64,000 nt of DNA, from positions 20,361 through 84,360 of the forward strand of contig PNMW01000046.1 in assembly GCA_013823855.1 (NCBI GenBank), given 5' to 3'. The stretch comes from Lysobacteraceae bacterium. Lineage in GTDB: Bacteria > Pseudomonadota > Gammaproteobacteria > Nevskiales > Nevskiaceae. A program made the position numbers and the translations under genes. The notes below the pieces were generated by a model that was not told where the DNA came from, searched no databases, and saw nothing but the letters and a program-made list of their open reading frames with translations. Positions 55,897 to 64,000 of the stretch are shown here, in pieces. Each line of letters starts with the position of its first letter. The stretch's first letter is position 1.

Positions 55897-56841
55897 TCAG
55901 TTCTCCCACTCCACTTCGGTGTAGACAGCGGTCACGTTGCGGCGATGGTAGTCGTCGAACAGCTGCCAATGGTCGTGTTCACCGAGCCCGACGGTGTCGA
56001 TGGCGCCGGTCAGTGTCTGGCCCTGCTGCACGGCGCGCCGGCATTCCGAGACCAGCACCTGCAGGTAGCGGCGCTGCGCCGCGAACGCCGATGCAGGGTC
56101 GCGCGGCACGGGGCCGTGGCCGGGAATCAGATGGTCGGCCTTGATCGCCAGCAGCGCGTCGATCGCGGTCAGCCAGCCGATCGCCTTGCCGTCGACGACC
56201 GGAACGTGATCGACGAACAGCAGGTCGCCGGTCCACAGGGTTCTGGTTCGCTGATCAAAGACCGTCAGGTCCTGATGGGTGTGGGCCGTGGGCCAGGCGC
56301 GCAGTCGGAGCGGCCGGTCGCCGAGGTCCAGCTGCTGTTCGCCATCGACCAGGACCGTTGGCACGGCGATCCCGCTGCCGGCCGCCTGTTCGCCGAGCAG
56401 GCGGTCGAGTGCCCGGCGATAGCCGTCGCGCCGCGCCGCCAGCGCCACCGGGAATTCGGCGTGGGCCACGAACACCGTGCCGGGATCGGTGAAGGCCGCA
56501 TCCCCGAAGCCGTGATCGGGATGCACGTGGGTGTGAATGACATAGCAGACCGGCTTGTCGGTGCGCTGGCGCAGCGCGGCGAGCAGGGCGGCGCCAATGG
56601 TCCTGGTGCCGCCGCTGTCGATCACCGCGACGCAGCGGCTGCCGACGATGAAGCCGATGTTGGCGATGTCGCCGCCATTGTCGGGGCCTGTGGTGGCGAT
56701 CGCGCCGCGATGGACGAAGATGCCGTCGGCGGCTTGCTCCAGCGGCAGCTGTGGTGGGCCGGCGATCGCAGAACCGGCGGACAGGCACAGCGCGCCGAGC
56801 AGCGCGGCGGACGACCCGCAGCCGATCCGCGGCGCCGGCAT
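55897..56841 (-). CDS. Quinoprotein relay system zinc metallohydrolase 2
   Basis: A 314-residue secreted metallo-beta-lactamase-fold enzyme with full ligands: IHTHVHPDHGFG, AHTHQDLTVFD, TGDLLFVDH and PGHGPV. The N-terminal AADGIFVHRGAIATTGPDNGGDIANIGFIVG is typical of the second class of SoxH-related quinoprotein relay enzymes. It starts at 56841, 4 bp after the small Cys protein stop, and ends 2 bp before the SoxYZ-like gene. Periplasmic; reaction unknown. Confidence 0.87.
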   Translation of the reverse strand: MPAPRIGCGSSAALLGALCLSAGSAIAGPPQLPLEQAADGIFVHRGAIATTGPDNGGDIANIGFIVGSRCVAVIDSGGTRTIGAALLAALRQRTDKPVCYVIHTHVHPDHGFGDAAFTDPGTVFVAHAEFPVALAARRDGYRRALDRLLGEQAAGSGIAVPTVLVDGEQQLDLGDRPLRLRAWPTAHTHQDLTVFDQRTRTLWTGDLLFVDHVPVVDGKAIGWLTAIDALLAIKADHLIPGHGPVPRDPASAFAAQRRYLQVLVSECRRAVQQGQTLTGAIDTVGLGEHDHWQLFDDYHRRNVTAVYTEVEWEN

Positions 56842-56845
56842 CGGC

Positions 56846-57214
56846 TCAGTTGATGAAGCAGGACTTGCGCGCCTTGCCGAGCTGCTCGCGGAAGCTGTCG
56901 GCCAGCGCCTTGGCGACCCGTTCGTTGCGGATCACCTGGCCGCGTTCGCCGGCGATCGACGAGGCGTAGAACGCTGTCGAGCTTTCGACGAAGTCGTCGT
57001 AGGGCATTGCTTCGCCGAACTTGTCGATTACGCAGGCGCACTTGTAGAGCATTTCGTGCGGCGGCTTGTCCGGGTGCTCGCGCTGGCACATGTGGACGAA
57101 CTCGACGCGGTCGACCGTCGGGTAGTCGTAGGCCAGGGCCGGCGGGGCAGCGGCGGTGGCCAGCACGCCGATCAGCGCGGAGGCCAGCGAGGTTGCAGCG
57201 GTGCGGATGGTCAT
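56846..57214 (-). CDS. Small secreted cysteine-containing protein in the quinoprotein cluster
   Basis: A 122-residue protein of unknown function. Signal peptide LASALIGVLATAAAPPALA, then a compact helical domain with three clustered cysteines (VEFVHMCQREHPDKPPHEMLYK then C-A-C-V-I-D) and one near the C-terminus (GKARKSCFIN). I chose the ATG at 57214 since it gives the signal peptide. It lies between the periplasmic binding protein and metallohydrolase genes, so a role in quinoprotein maturation or electron relay is inferred. No heme motif is present. Confidence 0.7.
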   Translation of the reverse strand: MTIRTAATSLASALIGVLATAAAPPALAYDYPTVDRVEFVHMCQREHPDKPPHEMLYKCACVIDKFGEAMPYDDFVESSTAFYASSIAGERGQVIRNERVAKALADSFREQLGKARKSCFIN

Positions 57215-57269
57215 GGAGTGAGCGCCCTGAAGGAATTCGGGACAGCGGGATGCGCGCCGCGTGCGCGGC

Positions 57270-58232
57270 TCAATCGTCGCCGGCCTGCTTGGGCGGCAAC
57301 GGCTCGAGCAGCGGCACACCGTAGTCGGCCAGGATCGCGTCGATCTTCGGCTGGTTGCGTTCGATCAGGCCGTCGACCGTCTTCAGCCAGGCCTTGTCGG
57401 CAATGCGCACCGCCATCGCGATCTCGTAGTCGAAGCGGATGTTGCGCTCCGACTGCATCGGCACGACTTGCAGATCAGCTTCCGGATAGCGCTTGGCGTA
57501 GAAGCCGGCGATCGGCCCCCAGACGATGACGGCATCGAGCTTGCCGGCGATCAGATCGCCTTCGATGATGCCGCCGGAACTCTGGTCCGGATCGGCGACC
57601 AGCACGCGGTAGGGCACGCCGAGATCGAGCAGACCGCGCTTGGCCAGCCAGTCCGAGGCCGGTGACTTGTCGATCACGCCGATCTTGAGCTTGGCCAGCT
57701 TTTCCTGCGGCAGCGCCAGGAACTGCTCGACCGTGGTGACCCCGGCCAGCGCCTTGTTGCGCGGGAAGGCCAGCGCGTAGGTGGAGCGGTAATACGGTCG
57801 GGTCGATGCCGTGCCCTGGCTGAAGCCGGCCGGCACGTCCATCACCAGATCGCAGGGAAAATCGTCACCCGGCAGCTTGAAGCGCAGCGTGTTGCGAATG
57901 AAGTTGAAGCGGGCGGGGTAGTCGAAGGTTTCGACCTTGACGCCCAGATCGGCAGCAAACACCTCCGCGATCCTGTCCTCGAAGCCTTCGCCCCTGGCGT
58001 TCTGGAACGGCAGATTGTTCGGATCGCGGCAGACCCGCAGCGCCTTGCGGCCGTCGTCGGCCTGCTGCGCGGAGGCGGGCAGCAGCGGCATCGTTGCCGC
58101 CAGCGCCAGCAGCGTCGTCGTTGACCTGCGGCGCAGGCTGCCCAACAAGCGGACCGCCATGCGCCGGAATGGTTCCTGGATGTCCGTGAACGGAGGCATC
58201 GCGACACTTCCGACGCGCGGCGCGGCGCTCAT
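57270..58232 (-). CDS. Quinoprotein dehydrogenase-associated periplasmic binding protein, second copy
   Basis: A 320-residue secreted type II binding-fold protein (ALRVCRDPNNLPFQNARGEGFEDRIAEVFAADLGV; GIIEGDLIAGKLDAVIVWGPIAGFYA). It belongs to the XoxJ/PedG-like family, as does the gene at 22259, but the two are far diverged. The ATG at 58232 overlaps the cytochrome stop (TGATG); a later ATG near residue 25 would give a more usual signal peptide (MAVRLLGSLRRRSTTTLLAL), so the exact start is uncertain. Confidence 0.82.
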   Translation of the reverse strand: MSAAPRVGSVAMPPFTDIQEPFRRMAVRLLGSLRRRSTTTLLALAATMPLLPASAQQADDGRKALRVCRDPNNLPFQNARGEGFEDRIAEVFAADLGVKVETFDYPARFNFIRNTLRFKLPGDDFPCDLVMDVPAGFSQGTASTRPYYRSTYALAFPRNKALAGVTTVEQFLALPQEKLAKLKIGVIDKSPASDWLAKRGLLDLGVPYRVLVADPDQSSGGIIEGDLIAGKLDAVIVWGPIAGFYAKRYPEADLQVVPMQSERNIRFDYEIAMAVRIADKAWLKTVDGLIERNQPKIDAILADYGVPLLEPLPPKQAGDD

Positions 58233-58633
58233 CACTCGATGCCCGTGACTTTGGCGGCGGTGATCTTGCCGTCGGAGCGGCCCTTCAGATAGGCGTAGAG
58301 CTTGTCGAGGTTGTCGACCACCTTCTGGTTGGTGCTGAAACTCGGCATGCCCTTCTCGAGGCGGCCATTGGTGACCGTGGCCTTGAACTCGTCCTTGGTC
58401 AGCACCTTCAGGCTTTCGACCAGCGACGGCCCGACCATGCCTTCCTGATTCGGGCCATGGCAGCGGTCACAGGCGGCGGCGCGCCAGGTCTTGAAGCCGG
58501 TCAGGGTGTCGGCGTCGACCTTGGTGCCATCGACGACGGTGTACAGCGGGGCATCGGCAGCCGATGCGGTGACCGATGCGCCGCCGGCGAAGCCGACCAC
58601 GGCGATCAGGGACAACAGGACACGATGCTGCAT
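58232..58633 (-). CDS. Mono-heme cytochrome c of the second quinoprotein set
   Basis: A 133-residue periplasmic cytochrome c (signal LIAVVGFAGGASVTASA; heme motif CDRCH at about residue 55; axial Met in KGMPSFS). It resembles cytochromes that accept electrons from PQQ alcohol dehydrogenases. The start has GGAGG at 9 nt. Translationally coupled to the following binding-protein gene. No dehydrogenase gene adjoins this set, so it may serve PedH or an enzyme encoded elsewhere. Confidence 0.85.
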   Translation of the reverse strand: MQHRVLLSLIAVVGFAGGASVTASAADAPLYTVVDGTKVDADTLTGFKTWRAAACDRCHGPNQEGMVGPSLVESLKVLTKDEFKATVTNGRLEKGMPSFSTNQKVVDNLDKLYAYLKGRSDGKITAAKVTGIE

Positions 58634-58764
58634 TTCTCAATCCTCCACAGGTTGATGTCGCGCGACCGGTGTGCGCTGACCGCGCTGAACCGATCCTTAA
58701 TCCGCCCTTGGGTGGCTACCGACGCCGCTGGACGGTCGTCGGCAGCCTGCCGGTGGCTTGTAGG

Positions 58765-59613
58765 TCAAACGCCCAGCTGCGTTGCGTGATGCACCAGGTG
58801 ATCGGCAACGAAGGTCTGGATGAACCAGTACGAATGGTCGTAGTCGGCGTGCAGGCGCAGGCTCAGGCGCTGGCCTGAGGCGCGTGCTGCGGCGTCGAGA
58901 TTCTCCGGCTTCAGCTCGCGATTCAGGAAGTTGTCGGCCAGGCCCTGATCGACCAGCAGCAGACCGGGATAGGGTTTGCTGCGAATCAGCAGGCTGGCGT
59001 CATACTGCTCCCAGGTCGACTGGTCCGGACCGAGATAGTTCCCGAACGCCTTCTGTCCCCAGGGCACGGCGATCGGATTGGAGATCGGCGCGAACGCCGA
59101 CACCGAGTGCCAGCGCGATGGATTGCGCAGCGCGGTCACCAGCGCGCCGTGGCCGCCCATCGAGTGGCCGAAGATCCCGCGTTTCCCCGCGATCACCGGG
59201 AAGTTCGCTTCGATCAGGCTGGGCAGTTCCTCGTTGACGTAGGAACCCATCCGGTAGCTGGACTTCCACGGCTCCTGGGTGGCGTCGAGATAGAAGCCGG
59301 CGGCAAGACCGAAGTCCCAGCTGTCGGCTTCCCCCGGCAGGTTCAGGCCGCGCGGGCTGGTGTCGCAGGCCACCAGCGCGATGCCGAGTTCCGCGGCCAC
59401 GCGCTGCGCGCCGGCCTTGATCAGGAAGGTTTCCTCGGTGCAGGTCAGGCCGGCAAGGTAGTACAGCGCCGGCACCCTGCGGTGGGCGGCCTGCGGCGGC
59501 AGGTAGACGCCGAACTTCATCGCCGTGCCGGTCTCCTTGGACGCATGGGTGTAGAAGCCCATGCGACCGCCGAAACAGGCTTGCTCACTGCGTTTTTCGA
59601 TCGCTCCCGACAT
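58765..59613 (-). CDS. fghA: S-formylglutathione hydrolase
   Basis: A 282-residue serine esterase of the esterase D family that hydrolyses S-formylglutathione to formate and glutathione. Nucleophile motif FGHSMGGHGALV, LTCTEETFLIKAGAQRVA near the N-terminus, and catalytic His in YDHSYWFIQTFVADH. The ATG overlaps the frmA stop (TGATG), so the two steps of formaldehyde oxidation are co-expressed. The 131 bp beyond its stop contain only a weak hairpin. Confidence 0.94.
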   Translation of the reverse strand: MSGAIEKRSEQACFGGRMGFYTHASKETGTAMKFGVYLPPQAAHRRVPALYYLAGLTCTEETFLIKAGAQRVAAELGIALVACDTSPRGLNLPGEADSWDFGLAAGFYLDATQEPWKSSYRMGSYVNEELPSLIEANFPVIAGKRGIFGHSMGGHGALVTALRNPSRWHSVSAFAPISNPIAVPWGQKAFGNYLGPDQSTWEQYDASLLIRSKPYPGLLLVDQGLADNFLNRELKPENLDAAARASGQRLSLRLHADYDHSYWFIQTFVADHLVHHATQLGV

Positions 59614-60722
59614 CAGTAGAGCACCACGCCGCGGATCGACTCGCCGCGTGCCATCAGGTCGAAGCCTTCGTTGATCTTCTCCAGCGGCATCGTGTGGGTG
59701 ATCAGATCGTCGATATTGATCTTCTTGTCCATGTACCAGTCGACGATGCGCGGCACGTCGGTACGGCCCTTCGCACCACCGAACGCCGAGCCGATCCAGC
59801 GCCGGCCGGTGACCAGCTGGAACGGACGGGTGGAAATCTCGGCGCCGGCAGGCGCCACGCCGATGATCGTCGACATGCCCCAGCCCTTGTGGCAGCACTC
59901 CAGCGCCTGACGCATCAGCTTGACGTTGCCGGTGCATTCGAAGGTGTGGTCGGCGCCGCCCTTGGTCAGCTCGACGAGGTGGGCGACGAGATCGCCCTGA
60001 ACGTCCTTCGGGTTGACGAAGTGGGTCATGCCGAACTGGCGGGCCATCTTCTCGCGGGCCGGGTTGATGTCGATGCCGACGATCATGTTGGCGCCGACCA
60101 TCTTCAGGCCCTGGATCACGTTCAGGCCGATGCCGCCGAGGCCGAACACCACGCAGTTGGTGCCGTACTCGACCTTGGCGGTGAACAGCACCGCGCCGAT
60201 GCCGGTGGTCACGCCGCAGCCGATGTAGCAGATCTTGTCGAACGGGGCGTCCTCGCGAACCTTGGCGACGGCGATTTCCGGCAGCACCGTGTAGTTGGCG
60301 AATGTCGAGCAGCCCATGTAGTGCAGCACCGGCTTGCCCTGGAAGCTGAAGCGGCTGCTGCCGTCCGGCATCAGGCCCTTGCCTTGGGTGGCGCGGATGC
60401 GCTGGCAGAGGTTGGTCTTGCCGGACAGGCAGTAGTCGCACTCGCGGCATTCCGGCGTGTACAGCGGAATCACGTGGTCGCCCTTCTTCACGCTGGTGAC
60501 GCCGGCGCCGACGTCGACGACGATGCCGGCGCCCTCGTGGCCGAGGATCACCGGGAACATGCCTTCCGGATCGTCGCCGGACAGCGTGAACTTGTCGGTG
60601 TGGCAGAGGCCGGTGGCCTTGACCTCGACCAGCACTTCACCCGGGCGCGGGCCATCGAGCTGCACGGTTTCGATCGACAGTGGCTTGCCGGCTTCGAAGG
60701 CAACGGCGGCGCGTACATCCAT
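59613..60722 (-). CDS. frmA: S-(hydroxymethyl)glutathione dehydrogenase, class III alcohol dehydrogenase
   Basis: A 369-residue Zn-dependent, NAD-linked enzyme that oxidises the formaldehyde-glutathione adduct to S-formylglutathione. Catalytic Zn ligands are in GLCHTD, LGHEGAG and GCGV; the structural Zn site is CRECDYCLSGKTNLC; the cofactor loop is GLGGIGLNVIQG. Together with fghA it converts formaldehyde to formate, which fits oxidation of methanol by PQQ dehydrogenases. The 267 bp upstream (60723-60989) have no gene and no convincing -24/-12 promoter. Confidence 0.96.
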   Translation of the reverse strand: MDVRAAVAFEAGKPLSIETVQLDGPRPGEVLVEVKATGLCHTDKFTLSGDDPEGMFPVILGHEGAGIVVDVGAGVTSVKKGDHVIPLYTPECRECDYCLSGKTNLCQRIRATQGKGLMPDGSSRFSFQGKPVLHYMGCSTFANYTVLPEIAVAKVREDAPFDKICYIGCGVTTGIGAVLFTAKVEYGTNCVVFGLGGIGLNVIQGLKMVGANMIVGIDINPAREKMARQFGMTHFVNPKDVQGDLVAHLVELTKGGADHTFECTGNVKLMRQALECCHKGWGMSTIIGVAPAGAEISTRPFQLVTGRRWIGSAFGGAKGRTDVPRIVDWYMDKKINIDDLITHTMPLEKINEGFDLMARGESIRGVVLY

Positions 60723-60989
60723 GGTCTTGCTCCTGTTCTTGTCTGATGGGGTTGGGGTTCAAGCCCCGGTTGTCGGTGATGCGGGGACTGCTACGACTGC
60801 GCGGACAGGTTTCACCACGGAGCCGGCCGGGGAGAAGCCTCGGCGCGCCTGGCGAAAATGAGCGTGTTCCGGCCGCGCTGCGGTGACTGGCTCCTTGCTG
60901 CGGTCAGGTCCCCGATAAGCGGCGGCGGCGTCGCCACACGATTCGAAGCCCCGACGGCAACGACGACGGCGCAATGGTTGACAGCGTCA

Positions 60990-63068
<2,079 letters not shown>

Positions 63069-63766
63069 GTTCTCCTCCGTCCGCGCCGTCGAACCCGTGA
63101 GTTCGTGGTCATTATCGTGATGGCGTTCGGCCACCACGCGCGGATCGTCGGCACTGGAACTGCGAAGACGAGAGAGCGGTGATGCACCGGCCGCCGGAAG
63201 ACTACCCCCGTCAGGTGCGCGGTACAACAATAGGTTTCCCGGTGCCGAAATGTTCGAGGAATCAGGGCCGAAAGGGGTCTGGACGGGGTCGATCGGGGTT
63301 CCGGGAATTGCCATCCAGTAGTCGCCTGCGAGGCCGCCGAGTCCATTCCGTCCGCGCTGTCCGGCGCCATTTGAGGCGTCGTCGCCGACACCCTTCACCG
63401 GCCTTTCGTCCGACGTGCCATCACCGGTTCCGTCGCGGGGCTGGCGTCGGTCGCGCTTCACCCCGGGCTCCCGCTGCATCCACGAGCGGCCAAGGCCTGC
63501 AAGTGCCTGCGTGTACGTGATGCTGAAAGCGCGTGCGTATCGAAGGACATGCGGCGATCCGTTCGGGGTGGTGCGTGGCGGCAAGCAGGCCGCGCCTCTT
63601 GCCATCTCCGATTGCAGATCGCATGCCAGTGCTGTTGCCCGGCCAAAACCGGCGAAATCAATGGCTTGTGGCCGTCATCCCTGCTGGCGCGCCGGCTGCG
63701 CCAGGAGACTGTTTCCTATTCGACCCAGTGCCCTGATCCCAGGGCGCACGCCTTGAGGCCCGCCGG
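63069..63766. other. Gene-free 698-bp region upstream of the second activator
   Basis: No coding sequence is supported on either strand; open frames here lack ribosome sites and recognisable content. The only signal is a -24/-12-like motif on the minus strand at 63613-63628. The region could be a long leader, a small RNA gene or decayed sequence. Confidence 0.5.
63613..63628 (-). promoter_or_regulatory. Possible sigma-54 promoter upstream of the second activator
   Basis: Minus-strand TGGCATGCGATCTGCA has correct GG/GC spacing and TGGCA..G / TGCA elements. The start of transcription would be near 63601, about 530 nt before the activator gene, an unusually long leader; a chance match is possible. 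Confidence 0.35.
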
Positions 63767-64000
63767 TCAGTGCACGGTGCTGTCGAAGGTCAGGGCCGAA
63801 TCGAGCGCTGGCTCCACTGCGGTCGCATCGACATGGGTTCGCAGTGCGTAGACGCCACCCGGGACGGCGTCGGACAGCGTGAACACATATGTCTTCGAGA
63901 CGAACTGCTTGAGGCGATCCTTCAGCGGATCGTCGAGGTACGGGCTGATCGTGACCTCGTTGCCGTCGACCGCCTTGCCGCCCACCTGGAGCTTGACCGC
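63767..64000 (-). CDS. C-terminal part of an unidentified protein (cut by window edge)
   Basis: The last 77 residues of a protein whose start lies beyond the right edge. The visible part is beta-rich (VGGKAVDGNEVTISPYLDD; KTYVFTLSDAVPGGVYALRTHVDATAVEP) and ends with a Thr/Ser-rich tail. No family is recognised. A GTG at 63985 is in frame but the frame is open upstream of it, so the gene is most likely longer. Confidence 0.5.
   Translation of the reverse strand, partial: AVKLQVGGKAVDGNEVTISPYLDDPLKDRLKQFVSKTYVFTLSDAVPGGVYALRTHVDATAVEPALDSALTFDSTVH

Noticed and set aside
60888..60903. TGGCTCCTTGCTGCGG as a sigma-54 promoter near frmA
   Set aside because: The -12 GC falls one base out of register and the motif points away from frmA, towards the 3' end of the converging activator gene.
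63069..63605. 179-residue N-terminal extension of the second activator
   Set aside because: It is Arg/Gly/Pro-rich like a random GC-rich frame, lacks a ribosome site, and the ATG at 63068 has GGAGGAG.

Overview
The window comes from a GC-rich proteobacterium. The fatty-acid cis/trans isomerase, the red-type RuBisCO with CbbX, the periplasmic PQQ (pyrroloquinoline quinone) alcohol oxidation system and the attC-type gene cassettes suggest a Gamma- or Betaproteobacterium; the sequence alone does not fix the genus. Almost everything serves one theme: oxidation of alcohols, probably including methanol, by PQQ dehydrogenases in the periplasm, glutathione-linked formaldehyde oxidation, and CO2 fixation by the Calvin cycle. 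No RNA genes or CRISPR array were seen.

Left third (1-26.6 kb): a PQQ-associated ABC system (ATPase cut by the window edge, beta-propeller, substrate-binding protein, permease); a PepSY lipoprotein; a MgtE/MgtE-like/MscS membrane operon; the pqqABCDE biosynthesis operon with an EthD-like gene; an AcoR-type sigma-54 activator; an aldehyde dehydrogenase; an ExaDE-like two-component pair; a porin; and the dehydrogenase operon. That operon holds a PedH-type lanthanide alcohol dehydrogenase, cytochrome c, a periplasmic binding protein, a SoxYZ-like carrier, a zinc metallohydrolase and a second, unusual PQQ dehydrogenase. Four -24/-12 (sigma-54) promoters were found by reading upstream of pqqA, the aldehyde dehydrogenase, the porin and pedH. 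With the two sigma-54 activators in the window they imply one coordinated regulon.

Middle (26.6-39 kb): a glutathione transferase, a PBP7-type peptidase, and a six-gene minus-strand operon joining a flavocytochrome c sulfide dehydrogenase-like pair to a TolQ/TolR-like proton-channel pair and two hypotheticals. Then come a methyltransferase, an SDR oxidoreductase with a divergent TetR repressor and a three-copy operator, and a small lower-GC island. I read the island as two integron gene cassettes without an integrase in view: the core-site complementarity rule of attC recombination is met exactly for both. One cassette protein carries a HEPN-like R-x4-H motif. An apparently orphan HicB antitoxin follows.

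Right third (39-64 kb): the Calvin operon cbbLSXFPTZA (minus strand) with divergent cbbR and a structured 62-bp control region; then a minus-strand block with a metal-ligand-free metallo-beta-lactamase-fold pseudoenzyme, PAP2 phosphatase, metallophosphoesterase, lipid kinase and Cti isomerase. After that come a second quinoprotein relay set (SoxYZ-like, zinc metallohydrolase 2, small Cys protein, binding protein, cytochrome c) lacking its own dehydrogenase, S-formylglutathione hydrolase, S-(hydroxymethyl)glutathione dehydrogenase, a second AcoR-type activator, a 700-bp gene-free stretch and a gene cut by the right edge.
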